Shown: piece by piece, positions 16,454 to 23,678 of the stretch
Numbering within the stretch: the first letter of the stretch is position 1
Layout of the letters: each line of letters starts with the position of its first letter
Assembly: GCF_008180615.1 (NCBI RefSeq)
Contig: NZ_VTEH01000005.1
Span: 138,554-202,553, forward strand
From: Rossellomorea vietnamensis
GTDB taxonomy: Bacteria; Bacillota; Bacilli; Bacillales; Bacillaceae_B
Reading direction: 5' to 3'
Length of the DNA stretch: 64,000 nucleotides
Position numbers and translations under genes: made by a program
The notes under the pieces: generated by a model
Seen by the model: the letters and a program-made list of their open reading frames with translations, nothing else
Databases searched by the model: none
Told to the model about the DNA's origin: nothing

Positions 16454-17827
16454 TTGGAAAGATTTTTAGAAGCGGTAGGAGCGGTCTCGGCATGGCTGTG
16501 GGGTCCGCCGGTCATCATCATTTTAGCAGGTACGGGAATTTACCTTACTATACTATTGAAATTTGTACAATTTCGGTATCCGATTTACATATTTCAGCAA
16601 ACTTTAGGAAGCATTTTTAAGAAGCCGAAAGGTGAGGGGACAGTGACTCCCCTGCAGGCTTTGACTTCCGCATTATCAGCAACCATTGGGGCAGCGAACA
16701 TCGTTGGAGTCCCGGCTGCCATCATGTTTGGAGGACCGGGGGCATTATTCTGGATGTGGGTCATTGCTTTAATGGGGATGGCGCTTAAGTTCTCAGAAAG
16801 TGTCCTGGCAGTAAGGTACCGGGAAAAGAATGAAAAAGGCGAATTTGTCGGCGGACCGATGTATTATATGAAAAACGGACTGAATATGAGATGGCTCGGG
16901 GTTTGGTTTGCCTTTGCCCTGATGATCGAATTAATTCCCAGCATTATGGTACAGGGAAATGCTGTTGCTTCAACTGTTCAGGAATCTTTTGAAGTAAGCG
17001 GCTGGATCACAGGTGTGGCCGTTGCTGCAGTGGTATCACTCGTCGTCTTCGGAGGAATCAAGAGGATAGGGAAGGTGACAGAGAAACTAGTGCCTCTCAT
17101 GGCGCTCTTGTATGTTGGGGCATGTTTGGTGATCTTATTTATGAACTTGGAGAAGCTGCCAAATGTATTGAACCTTGTCTTCACCCATGCATTTCAGCCG
17201 ATGTCGGCAATGGGAGGCTTTGCGGGTGTAGCTGTTGCTGAAACGATCCGCTGGGGATTTGCCAGAGGATTGTACTCCAATGAAGCAGGTCTTGGAACAG
17301 CACCGATTGCACATGCGGCAGCCACAACTGACCATCCCGTCAGGCAGGGATTATGGTCTATTATAGGGATTGTAATTGATACTCTGATTGTCTGTACGGC
17401 GACCGGGTTTGTTGTTATTTCTTCCGGCGTCTGGACAGCAGAGGGTGCATTGGATAACCCTTCTGCTTTAACAACTCAGGCGTTCGCTAACTATCTTGGA
17501 ACTACAGGCAGTCTGATCGTCACCATCTCATTGATTTTCTTTGTGTTATCAACCATTGTAGTTATCATCTATTATGGATCCAAACAGGCAGAGTTCCTAT
17601 TTGGTTTAAAAGCGGCCATGTTGATAAAATTTGTTTATATAGGAGCCATTATTCTAGGATCAATGGGAGCCGCGCAGGTCATTTGGCAATTCCTTGATCT
17701 TGCTCTTGTAGCCATTCTTGTACCTAATATTATTGCGGTCCTGCTTCTCAGCAAGGAAGTGAAGAGGCTTACTCAAGAGTTTTTCACTTCAGATCAATAT
17801 TATCTCAAGGATATAGGAAAGAAGTAA
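16454..17827 (+). CDS. Alanine/glycine:cation symporter (AGCS) family transporter
   Basis: A 457-residue integral membrane protein with about 10-11 hydrophobic helices, importing a small amino acid (alanine, glycine or glutamine in characterised members such as AlsT/GlnT) with Na+ or H+. Family features include LQALTSALSATIGAANIVGV near the N-terminus, GGPGALFWMW, FVGGPMYYM and the RGLYSNEAGLGTAPIAHAA motif. The start is TTG 16454 with AGGGGG 9 bp upstream; no ATG serves the conserved N-terminus. It is monocistronic, with an excellent terminator at 17841-17872. The substrate cannot be decided from sequence. Confidence 0.92.
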   Translation: MERFLEAVGAVSAWLWGPPVIIILAGTGIYLTILLKFVQFRYPIYIFQQTLGSIFKKPKGEGTVTPLQALTSALSATIGAANIVGVPAAIMFGGPGALFWMWVIALMGMALKFSESVLAVRYREKNEKGEFVGGPMYYMKNGLNMRWLGVWFAFALMIELIPSIMVQGNAVASTVQESFEVSGWITGVAVAAVVSLVVFGGIKRIGKVTEKLVPLMALLYVGACLVILFMNLEKLPNVLNLVFTHAFQPMSAMGGFAGVAVAETIRWGFARGLYSNEAGLGTAPIAHAAATTDHPVRQGLWSIIGIVIDTLIVCTATGFVVISSGVWTAEGALDNPSALTTQAFANYLGTTGSLIVTISLIFFVLSTIVVIIYYGSKQAEFLFGLKAAMLIKFVYIGAIILGSMGAAQVIWQFLDLALVAILVPNIIAVLLLSKEVKRLTQEFFTSDQYYLKDIGKK

Positions 17828-17840
17828 ATAGTTTAAAAAA

Positions 17841-17872
17841 AGCCGGCTGATGTCACAATGCATCAGCCGGCT
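17841..17872 (+). terminator. Terminator of the AGCS transporter gene
   Basis: AGCCGGCTGATG (17841-17852) and CATCAGCCGGCT (17861-17872) form a perfect 12-bp stem, then TTTTTTCTC. An A-tract precedes it, so it may work in both directions and end the decayed minus-strand gene too. Confidence 0.93.
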
Positions 17873-17913
17873 TTTTTCTCATAATAGATTCTTCTCGAAA
17901 TTTTGCTGCTATT

Positions 17914-18158
17914 TCACTGGACTTTGAAAAGGACAGCTTCCGGCTCTGCTAAGCAAGAAAGAAAGGGTTCCCTCTCACCGTTCACCGATAGATTCCTGGT
18001 ACCCAAAGGATAATCATAAGGCAGCAATACAAATAGTTCGAGGAAAGCATCTTTCTTTAAGAATCTGTATGAAACTCCGTCTTATAAACCGGCATCTTTT
18101 GCACCAAGTATCTTAAGTCTTGTACAGATATATCACAAAAAAACCTATCCCTCGTCAA
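17914..18158 (-). pseudogene. Probable decayed small gene with one frameshift, unknown family
   Basis: On the minus strand, from a TTG at 18158, one frame reads DRFFCDISVQDLRYLVQ then KMPVYK and soon meets a stop. A one-base shift at the AAGACGG near 18081 continues as DGVSYRFLKKDAFLELFV, LLPYDYPLGTRNLSVNG, EREPFLSCLAEPEAVLFKVQ and ends in TGA at 17914. Composition is protein-like on both sides of the shift and the two halves join smoothly, so about 81 codons were probably once intact. I do not recognise the protein. The start is weakly supported (only AAGAG nearby). A sequencing error at the shift is an alternative. The rest of 17873-18291 shows nothing. Confidence 0.4.
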
Positions 18159-18291
18159 CTGCTCTTATTTTCCGGGAAATATTTCTATAGAAAAATATCT
18201 CTAGCAGCAATTTTTGCAGGTAAGCTCCGCACATCGACTGGTTTCGAAACTCGAAAAAAAGGATAAATACCGGGAAAAGGCGGTGATGAAA

Positions 18292-19608
18292 ATGAAGACG
18301 GATGTGTTTATATCAGGCGGCGGTATCGGAGGGCTGACACTTGCACTCAAGCTGGCAAAATGCGGCGTGGACGTAACGGTGATAGAGAGGCTTCCTGGTC
18401 CAACACCTGTATATAAAGGCGAACTTCTTCAGCCTAAAAGCCTTCAGATTTTTGACGAGCTGGGGCTTTTAGATGATATCAAAGCAAGCGGACATGTTAT
18501 CGAAGAATTAAACCTTTTGGAAATAGATAAAAATTCAGGTTCCATTGATGAATCCAATATGAAATACAATGTTGTGCCTGGTCAGTATTCCTATTCCTTG
18601 ATGATCCACCATGAAAAATTAAAGGAAATCATCAGGGAAGCTGCACTTGCCTATCCTTCCTTTCATTACAAATCCAATAGCAGCTGCAAGGGGTTCACTG
18701 AAGGGAAAGCGATTGTAGAAGATAGAAAAGATAAAAAAGAAGAACTGTATGAAAGCTCCTTTTTCATTGGTGCAGAAGGGCGTGCATCGGTCACGAGGAA
18801 GGAGATGGGAATCGAAAAAGAAGAAAATCAGTACAACCATCACTTTCTTACAGTCACGTTTCCAAGGCCCCCGTCTTTTACAGAAGGGAAAATCATATCG
18901 ACTTTCGATCGCTTTCTTGGGCTGTTTCCCCTTCCGAACAACGAAGTCCGGTCGGTTTATCTTATTCCGGCAGGAGAGTATAAAGACCTGAGGAAAAAAC
19001 CAATAGAATACTTCCATGAGTTATACATTGAATTGTGTCCTGAAATGGAAGGATACGTGAACCAAATTCCTGACTGGAAGACCATCCAGCTGATGGTGCC
19101 GGTTGCCTATCATACAGAAGAATATATAAAAGGCAATAAAGCATTAATTGGTGATGCGGTGCATACTGTCCATCCAATGGCGGGAGAAGGAATGAATATG
19201 GCCATTCAGGATGGAGATGTACTTGGTGAGCTTTTGTGTGATATGTACACTCAAGGGAAATTAAATACAGAAAATCTAAAGTGGTACCCGCATGTGAGGA
19301 GGGAAAGGGTTAAAAATCAAATGAAGCTGAGCCATCTTTCAGCCCTGGCCTATTCCTATCCATACAAATCGGTCGGAAAACTAAGAAAAAGAAGCCTGAT
19401 GAGGATTGAACAAGATCCCATCCTTCATTTCAAACAAATGCTGAATATATCAGGACTCGGTATGTGGGAGGACACAATTAAAGACCGGCTCATCCAAGGC
19501 GGCCTGCTTCCCAAGAGGAGCACCCCCCTAACAGAACGAGAGAAAGAAGATAAGTTATTTACGGATAGACTGGATTACCCATGGAAATGGAAGGAGCAAT
19601 TAGTATGA
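18292..19608 (+). CDS. FAD-dependent monooxygenase (aromatic hydroxylase / squalene-epoxidase-like fold)
   Basis: A 438-residue flavoprotein. The N-terminus has the dinucleotide-binding Rossmann motif GGGIGGLTLALKLAKCGVDV ending in the acidic residue of VIERLPGP. The second FAD motif, with the GD pair, is ALIGDAVHTVHPMAGEGMNM, as in the p-hydroxybenzoate hydroxylase group. ATG 18292 is preferred over ATG 18286 because AAGGCGGTGAT lies at correct spacing only for the former. It overlaps the following methyltransferase gene by ATGA, so the two enzymes are made together and probably act on one substrate. The substrate is unknown; a quinone-like or phenolic metabolite is possible. Confidence 0.85.
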   Translation: MKTDVFISGGGIGGLTLALKLAKCGVDVTVIERLPGPTPVYKGELLQPKSLQIFDELGLLDDIKASGHVIEELNLLEIDKNSGSIDESNMKYNVVPGQYSYSLMIHHEKLKEIIREAALAYPSFHYKSNSSCKGFTEGKAIVEDRKDKKEELYESSFFIGAEGRASVTRKEMGIEKEENQYNHHFLTVTFPRPPSFTEGKIISTFDRFLGLFPLPNNEVRSVYLIPAGEYKDLRKKPIEYFHELYIELCPEMEGYVNQIPDWKTIQLMVPVAYHTEEYIKGNKALIGDAVHTVHPMAGEGMNMAIQDGDVLGELLCDMYTQGKLNTENLKWYPHVRRERVKNQMKLSHLSALAYSYPYKSVGKLRKRSLMRIEQDPILHFKQMLNISGLGMWEDTIKDRLIQGGLLPKRSTPLTEREKEDKLFTDRLDYPWKWKEQLV

Positions 19609-20591
19609 TAAGAGAGTATATAAGGGTTTGGCGGGCTAGGGGCTGGATGAAACAGAATATGCCGTTTCTGCGGAGCTGGCATGCTTATGTAGGATATGAG
19701 CTGGATTTATTCAAAGCATTTAAAAAACCTGTGTCAACTAAAGAAGTGGCAGCTGAAAGAGAACTTGAGCATGACCTTCTCGAGCAATGGGTCGAAGTAG
19801 GAATCATCCTCAAACACTTTAAAAGAACATCAGCTGAGAAAGTCAAGACCATCAAGAAATGGAAACTTCCAAAATCAAAATCCAATCGATTTTCTTCAGG
19901 GATCATCTTAAAGGAAATGATGGAGCTTCATATTCCTTCTTTATTGGCATACCCCGAGCTTCTCAGGAATCAGAATAAGCAGCATTTTGATTCAGATGTA
20001 CATGGACCGACGGTTGCCAAAACTTCAACACTTTTAGAACAGCTTGCCTATCCAAAAGTTGAAAAGGTGATGAAAAGGTATAAAGTGGATTCCATCCTGG
20101 ATGTCGGCTGCGGGGAAGCAGGATACCTCCGAAAGCTGGCCAAGAAGTTCCCGGACAAGAAAATGGTCGGCGTGGAAGTGAATGAAGAAGTAGCGGATAA
20201 TGCCAGAGATGCAGTGAAAGAACATGGAAATATTGAAATCCTTAATAAAGACATAAATGAGTATCAGCCGGAGGACCGTTACAGACTTGTGATGGCCAAC
20301 AACCTTCTTCACTATATTGAACCAGGCGAAAGAGCTGGGTTCTTTAAGAATGCCTCTCAATGGATTAAAAAGAATGGAGCTCTTTCGATTATAACTCCCA
20401 TTCAAAAACCGAAGCATGGAAAAGAATTTTCAAGTGCATTCAACAGCTTTTTCATGACCTTTGATAATCTGTATCCTGTTCCTACCGAGAAAGATTTAAA
20501 GAGTTTCGCAAAGAAGTCCGGACTTAAGATGGTATCCATTGATCCTATCATCAAAGAAGGCGGCTGGTATATTGCCGTTTTTAAGAAGTAA
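19605..20591 (+). CDS. Class I SAM-dependent methyltransferase, coupled to the monooxygenase
   Basis: A 328-residue protein. ATG 19605 overlaps the previous stop (ATGA) with AAGGAG 8 bp upstream. Residues about 1-145 are helical (ELEHDLLEQWVEVGIILKHF) and may form a dimerisation or lid domain as in O-methyltransferases. The Rossmann methyltransferase core follows: motif I SILDVGCGEAGYL, acidic GVEVNEE, and NNLLHYIEPGE. The layout (N-terminal helical domain plus SAM core) fits small-molecule O- or C-methylation. The gene pair is flanked by unrelated conserved genes and looks like an insertion into the yfk neighbourhood. The methyl acceptor is unknown. Confidence 0.82.
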   Translation: MIREYIRVWRARGWMKQNMPFLRSWHAYVGYELDLFKAFKKPVSTKEVAAERELEHDLLEQWVEVGIILKHFKRTSAEKVKTIKKWKLPKSKSNRFSSGIILKEMMELHIPSLLAYPELLRNQNKQHFDSDVHGPTVAKTSTLLEQLAYPKVEKVMKRYKVDSILDVGCGEAGYLRKLAKKFPDKKMVGVEVNEEVADNARDAVKEHGNIEILNKDINEYQPEDRYRLVMANNLLHYIEPGERAGFFKNASQWIKKNGALSIITPIQKPKHGKEFSSAFNSFFMTFDNLYPVPTEKDLKSFAKKSGLKMVSIDPIIKEGGWYIAVFKK

Positions 20592-20624
20592 TGGATTTTT
20601 CCATAAATTAATATCCCTGAGCAT

Positions 20625-20649
20625 GTTTTTAAGAAATTGCACAGGGAAT
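20625..20649 (+). promoter_or_regulatory. Sigma-B (general stress) promoter for yfkM
   Basis: GTTTTT at 20625-20630, a 13-bp spacer, and GGGAAT at 20644-20649, close to the sigma-B consensus GTTTAA-N(13-15)-GGGTAT. It lies 44 bp before yfkM, whose B. subtilis orthologue (general stress protein 18) is sigma-B controlled. Confidence 0.65.
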
Positions 20650-20692
20650 ATATGAAGTGTTGAAAAAATGCAAAGCAAAAGGAGAGGTTACA

Positions 20693-21214
20693 ATGGCAAA
20701 GATCGCATGTTTAGTAACAGATATGTTTGAAGACGTGGAGTATACCAAACCAGCAGATGCATTTAAAGAAGAGGGACATTCTGTAGTGACGATCGAAAAA
20801 GAGTCTGGCAAAACAGTAGAAGGTAAGCAGGGAGAGGCGAAAGTCTCTATTGATGAAGGCATCGACAATGTAAAACCTGAAGACTTTGATGCATTATTCC
20901 TTCCGGGAGGATTTTCTCCTGACCAATTACGTGCAGATGAACGTTTCGTCCAATTCACGAAAAGTTTCATGGATGCTGACAAACCTGTATTCGCTATCTG
21001 TCATGGCCCGCAGCTGCTGCTTACAGCTAAGACACTTGAGGGAAGAACAGCGACAGGATTTAAATCCATTAAAGTCGACATGGAGTACGCTGGTGCCCAA
21101 TATAAAGACCAAGAAGTTATTGTCTGCAAAGACCAGCTTGTCACAAGCAGAAATCCTGATGATATCCCGGCATTTATCCGCGAATCAGTAAAACTTTTAA
21201 AGAACGCACAATAA
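20693..21214 (+). CDS. yfkM: DJ-1/PfpI-family general stress protein YfkM
   Basis: A 173-residue cytoplasmic protein of the PfpI/DJ-1 superfamily. The nucleophile elbow is FAICHGPQLL, with the conserved Cys-His pair, and the fold signatures LVTDMFEDVEY and ALFLPGGFSPD are present. Members act as proteases, deglycases or chaperones under stress; the true activity of YfkM is unsettled. The protein closely follows B. subtilis YfkM (GSP18). ATG 20693 has AAAGGAGAGG upstream. A sigma-B-type promoter lies just before it. Confidence 0.9.
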   Translation: MAKIACLVTDMFEDVEYTKPADAFKEEGHSVVTIEKESGKTVEGKQGEAKVSIDEGIDNVKPEDFDALFLPGGFSPDQLRADERFVQFTKSFMDADKPVFAICHGPQLLLTAKTLEGRTATGFKSIKVDMEYAGAQYKDQEVIVCKDQLVTSRNPDDIPAFIRESVKLLKNAQ

Positions 21215-21224
21215 AAGTATTGGA

Positions 21225-21248
21225 GGGCTGCCTATTAGGGCAGTCCTT
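21225..21248 (+). terminator. Weak terminator after yfkM
   Basis: GGGCTGCC pairs with GGCAGTCC across a short loop near 21225-21243, then CTTTCC. The T-run is poor. A 14-bp palindrome CCAGTAATTACTGG further down (about 21330-21343) is followed on the minus strand by a short T tract and may help end yfkK transcription. Confidence 0.45.
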
Positions 21249-21419
21249 TCCTATAAGCAGCAAAGATTCCTGATAGAGTATAGACTAAGCAGCAATATAA
21301 AGCCGAGCAGCCAAATAAAAAGGCCCCCAGTAATTACTGGAGGACATAAAGCATCAATAACTGCAGATGCCCTTGAAGGTATAGGCATCGATTAAAAGCA
21401 GGCCCTTTGTGCTTAAGAT

Positions 21420-21644
21420 TTACTGCTTCCTTAAGTTCCCGAGTTCTTCAACGATTGCCTGCATTTCACGGGGACTGAAGTTATTCTTGCGCTCAACCAT
21501 TTCGTAAATATCACGTAGTTCTTCGTACATATCCCCATCAAAATGAGAAGGCTTAATGGCTCCGACATTTACGACTCTTAATTTTTCCTTGATTTGTTCA
21601 ATCATAAATTCTACGTTTTCTGATGATTTTTGTGAAAGATCCAT
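21420..21644 (-). CDS. yfkK: DUF1128 protein YfkK
   Basis: A 74-residue helical protein with the family pattern: [18 protein letters not shown], then [20 protein letters not shown] and [10 protein letters not shown] at the end. DUF1128 proteins are conserved in Bacillaceae and of unknown function. ATG 21644 has AAAAGGATGG upstream on the minus strand. Its position between yfkM and the YihY gene matches the B. subtilis yfk order. Confidence 0.88.
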   Translation of the reverse strand: MDLSQKSSENVEFMIEQIKEKLRVVNVGAIKPSHFDGDMYEELRDIYEMVERKNNFSPREMQAIVEELGNLRKQ

Positions 21645-21963
21645 TTTTCATCCATCCTTTTAGGGTTTGATCATAATAACATCTTTTCATTATTAGAGAG
21701 CGATGTCAATATGAAACCGTTTAAGGGTGGGAGGCAAAGCCTGTTGGTATGTTTGAATGAGAGCGCAGATGGATAAATAATACTATTGTTCTATCACTGT
21801 GAACCTTTCTTATAAAACTCTCCGTAAAAAAGAGGTTCTGATAAGAAGCAGGAAGAAGATAGAAGAGGGTGTCTTTAAGATTTGTTCACTTGCTCTCATC
21901 GTTATATGATTAAAGAAAGAAAACAGGTGCAAGCTAACAACATTAATGTATCGGAGGATGACT

Positions 21964-22347
21964 ATGGGAACGAAGAGATTTTTTAAAGGGTTGGTTTTTG
22001 GAGCTATGGCTGGGGGATTCATTACATTGTTGAATAAAGAGACCAGAGAAGATGTGATGAACAGCACTAAGAAGGGCGGGGAATTCATCAGTCGTTATGC
22101 CCGTGATCCTCAGCTTCTGTTGGAGTCCACTAGAGAGGTTTATGAAAAGGTCAGGGAAACAGCTCAGCAGATTGGTGAAGATATGGAATTCATCAATTCA
22201 AAAGTAGAGGAAATCAAGGAGCTGTCTCCACAGGTAAAGGAATTAATAGAAGACACTAAAGAAACCTTGCATTCTTCTTCGGAATCGTATAAAGAGGTAT
22301 TTACCGAAGATGAGGGTCATTCCACCAATAACGGCGTGGAGAAATAA
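21964..22347 (+). CDS. YtxH-like protein
   Basis: A 127-residue protein starting at ATG 21964 (GGAGGATG upstream). Residues about 5-25 (FFKGLVFGAMAGGFITLLN) form a short glycine-rich hydrophobic segment. A long amphipathic, acidic helical region with coiled-coil character follows (EVYEKVRETAQQIGEDMEFI). This is the layout of YtxH/general-stress proteins. It lies 21 bp before the YihY gene and probably forms an operon with it, as in the yfkI-yfkH arrangement of B. subtilis; orthology to YfkI was not established. No catalytic motif is present. Confidence 0.75.
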   Translation: MGTKRFFKGLVFGAMAGGFITLLNKETREDVMNSTKKGGEFISRYARDPQLLLESTREVYEKVRETAQQIGEDMEFINSKVEEIKELSPQVKELIEDTKETLHSSSESYKEVFTEDEGHSTNNGVEK

Positions 22348-22368
22348 AGCATATTAAGAGGTGAAAGG

Positions 22369-23208
22369 ATGACTAAGAGGAGCAAAGCTGGAGGAGTAAA
22401 AGGATTTTTCAAGAAGCTATTTCAGAAGATATCAGATGGAGATGTGACAGGACTGGCTGCACAACTTGCCTACTTCTTTCTTCTTTCACTTTTCCCATTA
22501 TTGATATTCATGGTGACGCTGATCCCTTATCTGCCTGTTGCACAGGAGGATATCATGAATGTCATCAGTGATTATGCGCCAGGTGAAACAATGGATATGA
22601 TTCAGTCCACAATAAATGAAGTCATGTCCAATCGCAATACAGGGTTACTATCATTCAGTATTATCGCGACGATATGGTCGGCATCCAATGGTATGAATGC
22701 TATTGTGAAATCTTTGAATGATGCATATGAAGTCGAGGAGACAAGATCGTTTATCGTAACGAGGCTTATGTCCATCGTACTGACCATCGCAATGATTTTT
22801 GTGTTTGTCATTGCTTTGCTTCTCCCGGTGTTCGGCAAACAAATCGGGCTGTTTCTGTTTTCACAATTCGGATTTTCCGATCAGTTCCTGACGATTTGGG
22901 GAGCCATAAGATGGGCGATTTCTCCTATCATTTTGTTCATAGTATTTGTCGGACTATACTTTATTGCCCCAAGTAAGAAAATCAAATGCTTAAGCGCAGT
23001 TCCCGGAGCCGTGTTTGCAGCACTTGGCTGGGTAGGTGCTTCATTGGCGTTCTCTTACTATGTGAGCAACTTTGGGAATTATTCTGCCACATATGGAAGT
23101 ATCGGGGGTATCATTGTCCTGATGATCTGGTTCTATTTGACGGGTATCATTATCATGATCGGCGGGCATATCAATGCCCTCATGAATGTGAAAAAATCAG
23201 AGTGCTGA
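22369..23208 (+). CDS. yfkH: YihY/BrkB-family inner membrane protein
   Basis: A 279-residue protein with six hydrophobic helices. Family hallmarks are DVTGLAAQLAYFFLLSLFPLL near the first helix, FSIIATIWSASNGMNAIVKSLNDAYEVEETR, and YGSIGGIIVLMIWFYLTGII near the end. The family was once listed as ribonuclease BN, which was later shown to be wrong; transport or envelope roles are suspected. ATG 22369 follows AGAGGTGAAAGG. It is second in an operon with the YtxH-like gene, closed by the strong terminator at 23235-23274. The symbol rests on yfk synteny. Confidence 0.85.
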   Translation: MTKRSKAGGVKGFFKKLFQKISDGDVTGLAAQLAYFFLLSLFPLLIFMVTLIPYLPVAQEDIMNVISDYAPGETMDMIQSTINEVMSNRNTGLLSFSIIATIWSASNGMNAIVKSLNDAYEVEETRSFIVTRLMSIVLTIAMIFVFVIALLLPVFGKQIGLFLFSQFGFSDQFLTIWGAIRWAISPIILFIVFVGLYFIAPSKKIKCLSAVPGAVFAALGWVGASLAFSYYVSNFGNYSATYGSIGGIIVLMIWFYLTGIIIMIGGHINALMNVKKSEC

Positions 23209-23234
23209 GGGTAAAACACAAGTTACTGCATTCT

Positions 23235-23274
23235 AAAAAAGAGTTTACCGGTTATTACCGGTAAACTCTTTTTT
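23235..23274 (+). terminator. Terminator after the YihY gene
   Basis: GAGTTTACCGG and CCGGTAAACTC form an 11-bp stem flanked by A6 and T6, giving 17 paired bases in total. It lies 26 bp past the stop. Confidence 0.95.
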
Positions 23275-23342
23275 CAGTTAGAGCAGACTAAGCAGAAGAG
23301 GCTTAAAAGGAGCCTCACTACCACTTGAGGGAGGAAAAGACC

Positions 23343-23447
23343 TTGACAAAAAAGACTAAAAAAGATGGCGGTACGAAACAGAACAGCAAGCAGAAACCAC
23401 AGAACAAAACTTCAGGATCTGCTAATGGTCAAAACGGTTACCACTAG
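23343..23447 (+). CDS. Very small basic protein of 34 residues
   Basis: TTG 23343 with a near-ideal GGGAGG 8 bp upstream opens a frame reading TKKTKKDGGTKQNSKQKPQ and ending SGSANGQNGYH. It is rich in Lys, Gln, Asn and Gly with no hydrophobic segment, much like minor small acid-soluble spore proteins, although I cannot match it to a named Ssp. It is framed by two strong terminators (23235-23274 and 23467-23497), forming an independent transcription unit, which argues that it is real. Function is unknown; a spore role is a guess from composition. Confidence 0.6.
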   Translation: MTKKTKKDGGTKQNSKQKPQNKTSGSANGQNGYH

Positions 23448-23466
23448 GGAACTTGAAGCTATATAG

Positions 23467-23497
23467 AAAAAGGGTTTCCCGATTGGGAGACCCTTTT
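23467..23497 (+). terminator. Terminator after the 34-residue gene
   Basis: AAAAGGGTTTCCC and GGGAGACCCTTTT pair with one internal mismatch across a GATT loop. It begins 20 bp past the stop. Confidence 0.85.
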
Positions 23498-23678
23498 AAG
23501 GATTGGAAATCAAACAGCGTTTCTGAATCAGCTTGGGCGCCTTAGGGACTGAACCTTCTGGAATGGAATTAGCCTCCGGTGATCGGGATAGCAACAACTA
23601 AACGAATACAGTCTTTATGAAGATGTAAAAAGAAAGGCAGCTTTTAACTAGAGAGGACAATTACTTGGTAATAATCCA

